In this document: one piece after another, positions 36,151 to 46,253 of the stretch | Layout of the letters: each line of letters starts with the position of its first letter | Position numbering within the stretch: the first letter of the stretch is position 1 | Assembly (NCBI GenBank): GCA_035578155.1 | Contig: JAPWDM010000048.1 | Span: 1,696,001 to 1,760,000, forward strand | Source: Brachynemurus nebulosus | Taxonomy: Eukaryota > Arthropoda > Insecta > Neuroptera > Myrmeleontidae | Length of the DNA: 64,000 bases | Reading direction: 5' to 3' | Position numbers and translations under genes: made by a program | Notes under the pieces: generated by a model | Databases searched by the model: none | What the model was told of the DNA's origin: nothing | The model's input: the letters and a program-made list of their open reading frames with translations, nothing else

Positions 36151-36711
36151 AATTCGCTATTTGTTCTTGGGTCCTGTTGTTGGTCGATTTATTTGTTGGA
36201 CTGAAGACCGTGCGATGTTGCTGTACTATTCCCTCTTCCTGGCTCTCTCGAGGCTGCTTTGTCTGCGCCCTGTCCATGACGTCGTGTGGGATAGTCGTCA
36301 CCTTCTTGACATCTTCTGGTCTTCCCGACATGAATTGGATCTCTCTGGTGTTGTTGGCCGGATTTGTGTGGACCGCTATTTCCAATTCAACTCCCTTGCT
36401 GCTATTGGGTTTGCGTTCCCTGCTGGTATCACATAGTCGTCGATGGATTGTCTGAATAGTTCGTCTATTCGTTGATTCATCGTTGTGATTGGTTCCATTA
36501 TCGTTTTTCCTTTCCTTCCATCATCCTTTCTTCATTTCTTGCCATCATGCGTTGGTTCTGTTCTTCCAGTTGTTTGTCGAATGTATCCAATATTTGCTTC
36601 CTCTGCTCTAACAACCGACTCATTTGGCTCATCATTGACGCAAACATTCCGTGCATCGTGTCTGATGATGTGATCATCCAATGTTGCCTCCATTTCCTTA
36701 GGTGCCATGGT
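36151..36711 (-). pseudogene. Ty3/gypsy-like gag remnant
   Basis: On the minus strand a 52-codon open frame (36656 down to 36498) reads as a Met/Glu/Gln-rich coiled coil (SRLLEQRKQILDTF, then QLEEQNQRMMARNEE), typical of the N-terminal part of gypsy gag. An upstream ATG in a good context (ACCATGG at about 36707-36713) is out of frame with it. Sequence further on is decayed. It continues across the BEL insertion into 28143. Confidence 0.5.
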
Positions 36712-36984
36712 AGAACTTCTCGATCCTTCTAAAACATTCCACCATTACATAAAAATAAAAGAAATCCTGTGTTGGAAAAAAAATTGAAAAACGTAGTTGC
36801 CGTCGGTAGCGGGCATTGAACCCGGGCCCTCAGTATCCGTGCTCAGACTCCTTGACCGCTGGGCTATTGGGCTATAGTTTGTGTGCCACGAACTATGCAG
36901 GTACTCTACAAATATATTTTGTTTTGAAAACATTAAAATTTCATATGAACAACATAGTCGCTCAATTTAAGTTTGTAACATCAC
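36712..36984 (-). repeat. tRNA-like segment copy 2 and upstream sequence
   Basis: The tRNA-like part is 36793-36867 (A-box-like TAGCCCAGCGGTCAAGG, B-box-like GGGTTCAATGCCC). It and about 85 bp on its 3' side match the segment at 26757-26930, the match ending exactly at TACCAT. Further upstream TGATGTTACAAAC (minus, from 36983) shares only its first seven bases with the LTR start at 27052, so the two flanks are not simple LTR copies. Confidence 0.55.
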
Positions 36985-37194
36985 TCGCGCGACGAACGAA
37001 CACAGTTTAATTTGATCAACTGCATGTGAATTATGTAAACAACCATCTGAAGAAAATTTTTTTTTCATATTCTGAAGCTATAAATCATCCTGTCAAAAAA
37101 TTGAATTGTTGAAAAAACATATATGAGAGGAGTGTGTCTTGTAAATTTTTATGAGGAGATATTCCTTGTACAAAGATACAGATAAATTAAAACT
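36985..37194. other. Unassigned sequence
   Basis: No features recognised. Confidence 0.35.
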
Positions 37195-38015
37195 ATTACA
37201 TAATTCGATTTCACCACTGGGTTGGTCATCGAATAGATCCTTGAATAGCGAAATCTGGCAAAAGTTCTAGAATATTCTTTCAATAATCAGAAAAGACATA
37301 AAAAATCCTTAATCAATGGATTGACCAACGAAAAAGTAACCAAGTACCGATATTTAGAATAAGTTCTAGAATATTCTTTTTGGAAATTAGAAAAAATATC
37401 GAATATCTGATTTCATCACCAAATTTTTCATTGAAAAGCGATCAATTAATGGAATTCGGCAAAGGTTCGAGAATATTCTATTCTGAAAATAGAAAATAAA
37501 TCCAAAAACCGACTTCACCATTGGTTTAGGCATTAAAAAGTGTCTAAATAGCAGAATTCGTCAAAAGTTCTAGAATATTTTTTTGGAAAAAAGAAAAATT
37601 ATTGAAAATTTGGCATCACCATTAGATTGTTCATCAAAAAAGTGACCAAAAAATGAAATTCGGTAAAAGCTCTAGAATATTCTATGTGAAAATCAGATAA
37701 GATATCCGAAACTTGATTTCACCATCGAATTAGTTAAAAAGGATCCATGTAGCGAAATTTAACGAAAGTTCGAGAATGTTCTATCTGGATATCAGCAAGG
37801 ATATCAAAATATTTACTTCACCATTTGTTTAGTCATCGAAAAACAAGTTAAATACAGGGGAAAACATTTGACAAAAGTTTCTATTCGAAAATTAATAAAG
37901 ATGTCGAAAAATCAATATCACTATTAGAAAAATTATTGAAATAGAAGCTAAATAAAGATATTTAACAAAAGTTTTAGAATGTTCTGTTCGAGAACTAGCA
38001 AAGATAAAGAATTAT
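37195..38015. repeat. 101-bp tandem repeat with heat-shock-element motifs
   Basis: Eight imperfect units with a period near 101 bp. The best-conserved block in each is TTCTAGAATATTC or a close variant, matching the heat-shock element TTCnnGAAnnTTC. Exact three-module matches start at 37265, 37364, 37466 and 37769. One-module variants are at 37568 and 37670, and an extended one at 37972-37994 (GAA, TTC, TTC, GAA). The rest of the unit is more diverged. Confidence 0.85.
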
Positions 38016-38880
38016 TTATCATAAACTGGTCATAGTTGATGAATTTAGGCTCCATTAGTCCCATTGATTTGGTCAACGATAGTGTATTTTTAAAAAAATG
38101 ACAAATCGTTACTTTTCGCAATCGTAAACTTTAATCGTAAATATCTGCTAAACGGTGCGTCACAGCTCAAAAATAACGAAATTTTTGAAGGCTTCAGCGA
38201 AGCAAGTTGTGGGTATTCCGAACATATTGTGGCTATCAAAACCTACTTTTCGTTATCGAAAATTATCGATACCGGGTAGCTTGTCATAAATTGGTTATAA
38301 CTAATTAATTTAGACTCTGTTAGTCCCATTGCTCTGGTCAGTAACCGAACAATTTTATAAAAAAACTACTTTTCGTTAACTTTCGCTATCGAAAACTTTA
38401 ATCGTAAATACCTCCTAAACGGTGCGTCACAGCTCAAAAATAACGAAATTTTTGAAGGCTTAAGCGAGGCAAGTTGTGGGTATTCCGAACGTATTGTGGC
38501 TATCAAAACCTACTTTTCGTTATCGAAAATTATCGATACCGGGTAGCTTGTCATAAATTGGTTATAACTAATTAATTTAGACTCTGTTAGTCCCATTGCT
38601 CTGGTCAGTAACCGAACAATTTTATAAAAAACTACTTTTCGTTAACTTTCGCTATCGAAAACTTTAATCGTAAATATCTCCTAAACGGTGCGTCGTAGCT
38701 CAAAAATAACGAAATTTTTGAAGGCTTAAGCGAAGCAAGTTGTGGGTATTCTGAACGTATTGCGTCTGAACGTATCAAAACCTACTTTTCGTTATCGAAA
38801 ATTATCGATATCGAAAATAACGATATTTCCAAAATGGATGATATAAGGAAAGGAAGTATTCTTTCAAATATATAACATCT
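38016..38880. repeat. 267-bp tandem repeat, three copies
   Basis: The anchor AACGAAATTTTTGAAGGCTT falls at about 38175, 38442 and 38708. Units contain TCGTTATCGAAAATTATCGA and end with ATCGATAC. The second and third are nearly identical over their shared length. Confidence 0.85.
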
Positions 38881-39561
38881 ACTATAAATTTTCGTTATCA
38901 AAATCTTTCGATCGAAAATAGATTGCAAATAGTATCCAATTTTTTTTAAACTTATGGTTGTGTTTTTTTATATTGTCACTCATGTTTGTTTATTACGTTT
39001 TTATGTTCAGTAAATAATCAGAAGATAAAATAATATTTTCCTGCCTTTTTTGCTTCTACGATAATTTTAAGACAAAGTTGGAAAAAGTAGGAAAAATTAA
39101 GATTTTCTCCTTTTCAAGCAAAAGGTAGGGGCGGTATTTTTCATGGTGCGTAGGGCGACATTCAGGGTTAATCCGGCCCTGTAACTAACAACTACAACTA
39201 AAAATTAAATTACTTATTAGTTAATACTAATAGTTGAATTTTTCAGTCATTAGTTGCAAAAAAGTATTTTTGTCATTGGTTTTTAATTATTAGTTACAAC
39301 TAACATCTAGGCATCTAGCCAGTATTGACTACTTTTTTGTTGAAAATTAATAAATGTTAATAAGGTGTGCTACACTTCACTGAAAGTATCATATTCCTTT
39401 GCATTTACACAATAACAATTAAAATTTGTAAATGACTATAGATTTTTCAATTACAGTTTATTTTCATTTTTTAACCCCTCATACTTGTTTTTACGCTACT
39501 GGAGAACATTCAATTTTTTGACATAATGATTTATTACTACACTATAATTCCTCGCTTTAGT
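38881..39561. other. Unassigned AT-rich sequence
   Basis: Short imperfect repeats around TTAGTTACAACTAA are present near 39180-39310. No gene seen. Confidence 0.4.
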
Positions 39562-39762
39562 AATAATGTCACGATAAGTGATTCAGAGGTTGAACTATCG
39601 TATGTAAGGTTTTTATTAGGTTTCCATTCATTTTGAAAATATCGTTATTTTCGGTATCGATAATTTTCGATAACGAAAACTATAACATCCATTAAAAAAC
39701 AAACCTTATAAAAACCTTACATACGATAGTCCAACTTCAGAACCACTTATTGTGACATTATT
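39562..39762. repeat. 200-bp foldback with about 54-bp arms
   Basis: AATAATGTCACGATAAGTG at 39562 returns inverted to 39762, arms matching through ATCGTATGTAAGGTTTTTA. The loop contains a second dyad, ATCGTTATTTTCGGTATCGA followed by its inverse. The loop shares the TATCGAAAATTATCGAT-type phrase with the 267-bp array. Confidence 0.85.
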
Positions 39763-40597
39763 ACCCACTGTCAGTGTGTTGATAGTAAAAATAAGTGTTA
39801 GTAAACTAGTATGTAATTTAAGAGGGTGACTCACCTCCTCTTTAGTGTTGCTCAAACTGAATTTTGAAACCGAAAATTTCATTTCTACGTTATTCTAATT
39901 GTCTAAAACTATTTTCCATCAAGAAAAACTTCTTGAACTACCCGAGTAGTACGATTATTTGACACAGTCACCCCCTAGTTAACTACCCCTAGACTTAATA
40001 TTAAGACATTGAGCGAAAACAGGTCAATTAGATTTTTTGACGTAGAATTCAAATCTGTAAACAAAATTTTATATTGTTTAATTTTTACCCCCTTTTTGCA
40101 AAATTAATCCCCTAATTTGAACCCCCAACCACCCCTGTTGATGTAAATTGAACAAATTGCAGATTGACAAAATAGATACCCAAACGTTCGGACAACTAAC
40201 AAGGAGATTCACCCAGAGTGGAATTCGCAATTTTGATCAAACTTTGCCGGTGTGGCGGAAAGGCAAGAGTAAAAGATCCGTATTTTTTTATCGATTATCT
40301 TCCACTTTTACAGGGTGAAACCAACCCCTAAAATTGGGGGCTCAAATCGTATTTATTAAGATATCTTGAAAACTGTAAGAGATAGAGGAAAACTGTAAAT
40401 TAGCGAAATGCTACTGTTCCAAAGATTTGTCCATCTGTATAGGTTAAATTTCGGTAAAGTTCACGAGGGGGTTGGAGGGGTGAAAATAGGGTAAATTTTC
40501 TTGTACAGGCTGAGTGGTTCAATGAATCAAATGTTCATTCTTATACATAGAAAGAGCACCAAAAATTATGAGATACGTGTTTTTGCGTTTTTTTCGA
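39763..40597. other. Unassigned sequence
   Basis: Ordinary non-coding sequence with C-rich phrases such as ACCCCCAACCACCCC; no feature recognised. Confidence 0.4.
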
Positions 40598-41100
40598 AAT
40601 ATACTAAATACTCAAGTAGTTACTTTTGGAGGGTTCTAAGCCCACCATCCCACCTACCGATTTTTTTGAGCGACCCCGGGAGGAGGTAACTCTACCGGGG
40701 CAGTTCTAGAAGCCTTCGGCGGTGGGTGGAGTAATGTAAGCGACAATTTTGTTCAACCCCACTGAACCCAATGGAACTTGATCCAACCTGACAGAACCCA
40801 ACGAAATTTGGTCCAACCTAACCTAACCTAACCTAAATTAACAAATTTTTTCTAACCTAACCGAACCTAAGAATTCAAAATTTCCGTAACATATGGTGCA
40901 ACCAGCTTCGAGCCCTGTAAATTCGCTACTAGATGTCGCTGCTAGTCTGGATAAGAGTGATCCCTGTGTGTGAGTTTGAAAAATTGTTAATAGATGGCGC
41001 AGCCACCTTTGAGCCCTGTAAATTCACTACTAGATGGTGCTCGTAGTGTGGATAATAGCGATCCCTGTGTGTAAGTTAGATAAATTGTCAACAGATTGCA
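40598..41100. repeat. TTAGG-bearing interspersed repeat, copy A
   Basis: It matches 48588-49060 in inverted orientation: a GAGCGACC(C/T) segment, CCTAA repeats, GAATTCAAAATTTCCGTAAC, then two direct subrepeats of about 100 bp each ending in GATCCCTGTGTGT and containing AGATG(G/T)CGC. No coding region. Confidence 0.85.
40817..40836 (-). repeat. (TTAGG)4 telomere-like run
   Basis: Four perfect CCTAA units, with more imperfect units to 40868. TTAGG is the ancestral insect telomere repeat. Its presence at the matching place in both copies shows it belongs to the element. Confidence 0.8.
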
Positions 41101-41172
41101 CCGAAAATTCTTTCTAATAGTTAAAAGATGGCGTTGCTAGTCTGAACCTCAGAGAACTCTGTACCTCGATTC

Positions 41173-41724
41173 ATAATTTTATCATATTTTTATCTAAAAA
41201 CAGGTTTAAATTTGTATAAATTATCAGCTAACATCATTAGAAGGTAAACTGATATTAATAACGGAGATTTCTGTCTAATATGCGAAAATGAACTTTATCA
41301 TAATTTTATCATATTTTTATCTGTAAACAGGTTTAAACTTGTATAAATTATCAGCTGACATCATTAGAAGGTAAACTGATATTAATAACGGAGATTTCTA
41401 TCTAATATGCGAAAATGAACTTTATCATAATTTTATCCTATTTTTATCTGAAAACAGGTTTAAACTTGTATAAATTATCAGCTGACATCATCAGAAGGTA
41501 AACTGATATTAATAACGGTGGTATCTGTCTAATATGCGAAAATGAACTTTATCATAATTTTATCATATTTTTATCTGAAAACAGGTTTAAACTTGTATAA
41601 ATTATCAGCTGACGTCATTAAAAGGTATACTGATATCAAATAGCGAAGACTTCGGTCTAATATGCGAAAATTAAGCAACAGGTTTTAACCTGCATGGGTA
41701 TATAAAATGTGATAACTGACGTCA
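41173..41724 (+). promoter_or_regulatory. 127-bp repeats each with a CRE-like site
   Basis: The units repeat at exactly 127 bp. TAACATCA (41229), TGACATCA (41356), TGACATCA (41483) and TGACGTCA (41610) occupy the same place in successive units, preceded by TATAAATTATCAGC. A fifth, diverged unit gives TGACGTCA at 41717-41724, 18 bp before a TATA box. TGACGTCA is the palindromic CREB/ATF site. The layout looks like an enhancer array for the following gene. Confidence 0.75.
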
Positions 41725-41741
41725 TCGTGCTATTTTTCTGC

Positions 41742-41749
41742 TATAAAAG
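41742..41749 (+). promoter_or_regulatory. TATA box
   Basis: TATAAAAG, 29 bp upstream of the expected initiation region and 36 bp before the first ATG of the open frame. A second TATAAAA lies at about 41700. Confidence 0.6.
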
Positions 41750-41777
41750 ACCATAGCATAACTTTTCAATTACAATT

Positions 41778-42254
41778 TTGTTCGAAACTTTAGTGACAAA
41801 CATTAAATCTTATTGTTTTAAATTTTTAATTGTTGTGTTAAAACTAATTATTGTTAACAATGGAATCCATTACTGCCGGTGCTTCATCTGGAAACAGAGA
41901 CTTATTCAAAATATGGTGGGAAATTTTATGGATGAATTGAACCATCTTGGTGCTGTTAAACGATGGATTAAACTTTCTGATATGGAAACTGGAAAAATCT
42001 ATAAAATTATAAGCGCGAGGCAATCGCCATCAAAATTCGACCCATCGAAAATGAAGACAATATTGGAGTTAGAAATTGGATACAAATCATTGCCGGCGAG
42101 ATTCGGCAATTTAAATGGGCAGATGCTAGCATGGCTGCAGAGCAATCCAAAACTGGGTATTATGAATAATGGGCCAATCGGACTAACTCATAAATTGCAA
42201 TTCAAAACATTAGGTCTTCTTAAAATCGCAGTTCAAAACGTTGGATCTTCTTGA
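41778..42254 (+). CDS. Short uncharacterised gene, 158 codons
   Basis: The open frame starts at ATG 41778, only about 30 bp from the TATA box. A second ATG with a better context (AACAATGG, 41860) is in another frame and runs 26 codons before a TGA, overlapping it; a one-base change in this copy may have split the original start from the body. The body reads FMDELNHLGAVKRWIKL, then a GKIYKI core, a Lys/Ser stretch, LEIGYKSLPARFGNL and a basic tail. The G-x-Y-x-I then LP-x-RF order faintly recalls small repeat-associated arthropod proteins, but I cannot name a family. No signal peptide is convincing; the hydrophobic stretch at residues 12-28 disappears if the second ATG is the true start. AATAAA follows about 100 bp after the stop. 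Confidence 0.5.
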   Translation: MFETLVTNIKSYCFKFLIVVLKLIIVNNGIHYCRCFIWKQRLIQNMVGNFMDELNHLGAVKRWIKLSDMETGKIYKIISARQSPSKFDPSKMKTILELEIGYKSLPARFGNLNGQMLAWLQSNPKLGIMNNGPIGLTHKLQFKTLGLLKIAVQNVGSS

Positions 42255-42354
42255 AATTTGTAAATATAAAAATTGCCATATTTTTGTAAGAAACCATATT
42301 ATTGTTTACATGTTAAAAAGTGATTATTGTACCTATTTTTTTTAAACTACACTT

Positions 42355-42360
42355 AATAAA
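42355..42360 (+). terminator. Polyadenylation signal of the short gene
   Basis: AATAAA at 42355-42360, 101 bp after the stop codon, in an A-rich context. Confidence 0.5.
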
Positions 42361-42690
42361 AAAATTTTTAAAAAGAAAAACCGATCTTTTTATTTACATC
42401 TATCCCTAAAAAATAAATCAAACTAATTTTTTAATATCATACTTGATTCGATATAAAATTCACATAATCGTGTATGTATATTTGCTATTATTAGCCTTGT
42501 GTAACTTAAATAAACGACTATTAGTAGAAAAAAATTTGAAAACCATTATCAAATGTTTTAAAAGAAATTTAATTTGAGATTGAAGCTCCACACTATAGCA
42601 AGGTTCACGCTATAGCGTGAATTTGTTTTAATTACTGTAAGAATATGCATTCTTTTCATTTACTATAAAAAGAAATTGTAACTTAATCTG

Positions 42691-42970
42691 TACAGTACTC
42701 CGTTAAAAGTAAGGGCTTCTATACCGTTAAAATCATATTTTACGATATGAATATTTTCTTTTAAAAAAATCGTATTCTTTATATTTTTAAAACTGAATAG
42801 GTAATATCGATAATTTAAAACAGTTTTGAAACATTAATTTCTCGTCATAGATATTTTTTTTAGTCTTAAATTTATAGCACAATGTTCCATATATTTTAAG
42901 AAAAATTTCTTTCCTATATTTTATATTTACTTGAACAATGTATATGTTTTTGTTAAATTTATTACTTGTT
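42691..42970 (+). repeat. Mariner-like element, diverged third copy (fragment)
   Basis: CAGTACTCCGTTAAAAGTAA and TTTTGAAACATTAATTTCT match 12196-12470 in order. No end or coding part was found, so it is a partial older copy. Confidence 0.6.
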
Positions 42971-44690
42971 AGTTTAATTATTAAAAATTAGTTAAATATA
43001 TCTATAGGTATTAAATGACACCTAGTTTTTGTAAACGACTATGATAAGATTAAAAATCTTTATATACTTTTCTAAATATCACAAAAAAACGTCAAATCAG
43101 CATTTTTACATACTTCAATATGTGTCTATTGTAAATTATTATAATTTATTTATAAAATAATATGTGTTTTATTTATTAAAAATTTAAGAAAATCATAAAC
43201 TAACTTCACGATTTTTCTGATTAAATACTGTCATGTATATGCATATATTAACAAGTTTGCCAAAAAAATGATGATGAAAAGACTTTAAGTCTTAAGACGT
43301 TAGTGATTGTTAAAAATAAAGTTACACTAACAAATGACGATGAACGATTTGGTTCATAGCACCTAACAATAAACTTAAAACTCCCTCGTGGGTATTCAGG
43401 GGTAAATAAGAACATTACCTATATTGAGTGATTTAGAAATATATATGTAATATTTTAATAAAAAATATCTTTAAAGGTAAAAAGATAAATAAAATCAAAA
43501 TCCGAAAAATGCATGCTAAATTTTTAATACAGGATTGGTATTTGAACAAATACCGGGTGTCTCAAGCAACTAAAAACGTATAAATTTTAACACAGGGAAA
43601 ATTTGTTATGTTCAAGGAGTGTTTTGTTTTAATATTATTAAATATTTAGCAAAACTTTTAAATAATATCGCGTCAAAATAATGTTTAGAAGTCATTAAAA
43701 GACAATAACAGTAAATTTATTAAGATAACTATAAATAAATCTTAATCTAATAAAATATAAATAAATCTTAATCTAATTGTTTTGTTTTCAAATTTACCTT
43801 TTTGCAATTAAAAAAAAATTTAATAACTATGGATACCTATATAAAAATGATACCCATAAAAAACAAGCATACTCTGATCTCAACAATTTTTTCCCATGTT
43901 AAATTTTGTATGTTCTTACTTCGCTAAAACAGACTGTATGTAAAATGTTCTCTCTTTAGGTATATATAAAGATTGTATTGGTATGTACTTTAAGCATACA
44001 CTTCAAATTTTAAATCATAAAAGTGAAATAAAAGTGTTACCCGCTTTAAATTTCTGAAAAAAACAAAATAAAATTTTCAAAAAGTGGTATTTTGCGAAGT
44101 AAAATTTGAATAATAATTATTATGTTTATATATTGCTTATGTTCAGAAGTTCTTCTACTAACACATATATTAGCATGTTATATATTTTCTGTATTCAGAG
44201 TTTTCGTAAAAAAAGTTTCAAAAGGAAACAATTTTGTCTATGGGATGTAAGTGTGACTTACATACACGTTACTCGAGGGTTTGATACATTTTAGTGTCTA
44301 CACTTGGAAATTAACTATACCTAAGGGGTATTCATATAATACAGAGCCATATTTAAATTCTAATCATTTCTAAGAAAGAAAATAACTAAATTTTATTTAA
44401 ATTATCCATTAAAACACATAAGATTTTAAAAGTTAATCTAAACCAAAATCTACTTACAAGATTAAATAATATTTTTAATAAATGAAAATGTGAAAAAAGG
44501 TGTAATTTTGCTAATATCTTTAAATACAACACTGTACTCATAGATTAGAAATAATTTATGTTTTATACAGACAACAAACTTATAAATAAATACTAAAAAA
44601 TATTATTATGTCTAAACAATGGATTGAAAATTATGTCTAATGCAAAAAAACGTGGCATTCCTTTATGTAATTTTATACCATAAGAATGTA
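42971..44690. other. Unassigned AT-rich sequence
   Basis: No gene recognised. GTGGTATTTTGCGAAGTAAA at about 44085-44104 matches the arm of the foldback inserted in the BEL element at 33.8 kb. A 62-codon open frame at 44106-44294 has no recognisable features. Confidence 0.4.
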
Positions 44691-44696
44691 TACGTA

Positions 44697-46030
44697 TACA
44701 GGGTGGAAAGTAAAATAACTGTCGTCGTTTTCAAGAGCGGATGAAAACTTTTTTTTTTTAGTTTAAAATTTGGGTACTGCTGCCGGTGGATGGCGCGGTC
44801 AGCAGCACCCGGCGGCATCGCCATCGACGGGCATGCGCCGCCATTCACACAAAAGATAAAACACACATACAGACAGGGACACATTAATGCAATAGACAAT
44901 GGACAAACAAATACAATAAAAGAAACGCCAACGGTGGAGCCCTGCCATCCCAGGGCTCATTAATATGCTCGGTGAGGACATGACATTGTAAAAACAATGA
45001 GTGTCCTGTCCTCATACACAGTAGGACAATCGCGCAACACTGGACTCACCAGAGAATCCAGTGTGGCTATGTAAATCGTACATTATTCGGACAGGTATTA
45101 ATGTTGAGATTCGTTCTGAAGTTTCTTTATTTAATGGTGTACCATTAGGGGTCCAGAACCACCCAATCGACACCAAAGAAAATTAACAGTATATGGAACA
45201 CCACTAACTGTGTGAAACCGTTAGTGATATGATCCATGCATGTTTTCAATTTTCAGAAAAAATGCCAGTGTCAGACTGACGCTGGCGGTTTGTACACCGA
45301 GCTCGGTACAATTGAATTACCGAGGTCGGTAATTCATGAAAGAGCGGGAAAGAACTGAGCAGAAAATTACACCATTTGGGGGTCGTTGGCCACCACCCAC
45401 TGGGTACTGTTTATTGGCAAAGATACCACCTTCGGTGTAGAGGGCCTCAGGTGGTAAAATTGACACAGCATGACAATGAACATAAAAAAAAAAAAAAAAA
45501 ACATAGAAAGAAATATCACAGATAATATCACAGAATTACATTGTACTCACGGGGGCCTGGAACCACCTACCAGTACAATGGAGTTTTAACAACACTATTG
45601 GAGGCACTAGTGGCCTCCGCTAGCAAAGAAAATAAAAACAAACAACAATAACAACAGAAGCAACAACGAAATATCACAGATACAATATCACAGCTCAAAT
45701 ATCACAGACAGCGCGTTGCACCCCGAAAGTCCAAAGCCATTCAGTGATGCAACGGGAATACTAACAACACCTTTGAGAATCCGAGGGCCCTCAACAGCCA
45801 AAAAACACAAACACGGGACAACAAACAATAACAATACACAAAACTTATGTGTTTAAAAAGATTTTGTGGTTGTCTTATTTATTACCAAACCAGTGCCCCG
45901 TTAGCCTGCTAGCCAGCTAGCAGTTACCGCCGAGCACGACGAAGACGAGGGGTTAGATTTATGCCCGGCGGATGAAAACTTTAATTTGGACTATGAAATT
46001 TTATTTTATTTTTCCGGAATTAAGCTGCAT
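44697..46030. mobile_element. CAGGGTGG-type TIR element end, split by a LINE
   Basis: TATACAGGGTGGAAAGTAAA at 44697 has the terminal form of the elements at 1.6 and 10.4 kb. Thirty bases later it is interrupted by the LINE insertion at 44752. The sequence resumes at 45983. The opposite end was not found. Confidence 0.5.
44737..45982 (-). mobile_element. 5'-truncated LINE 3' UTR insertion with 15-bp TSD
   Basis: GCGGATGAAAACTTT is present at 44737-44751 and 45968-45982. Between them, on the minus strand, is 1.2 kb homologous to the 3' UTR at 9.2-9.96 kb, ending in an A-run (T-run on the plus strand from 44751). The last 150 bp are the best conserved. The UTR again carries many exact stems, for example TACCACC/GGTGGTA at 45424-45430/45450-45456. 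This is a textbook target-primed insertion with all coding sequence lost. Confidence 0.93.
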
Positions 46031-46253
46031 TCAATTAATTAACCCTTTCCTGCTCAGCAGTTTTAGATCATTATTGTTCAACGATACTTCAAATTAACAA
46101 ATCATTAATAATATGGGTAAATACTTATTGGTAAGAATTATATAGTTTGCACATATGCTCTATTGTGCTAGAATATCAATAGGACAATGCAATTTAATTC
46201 AGGAGCAAGTGAAAACATTACCTATTTTAATAGCTCAGAAAATACACATTACA
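46031..46253. other. Unassigned spacer
   Basis: TTAACCCTTTCCTGCTC at about 46040 looks like a piggyBac-type terminus, but no partner end was found. Confidence 0.3.

Noticed and set aside
41778..41860. Signal peptide at the start of the 158-codon frame
   Set aside because: The hydrophobic stretch lies before the better ATG context at 41860 and may be non-coding leader read through; not claimed.
46040..46200. piggyBac-like terminus TTAACCCTTTCCTGC
   Set aside because: No inverted partner or second TTAA at a sensible distance was found, so it was not called as an element.
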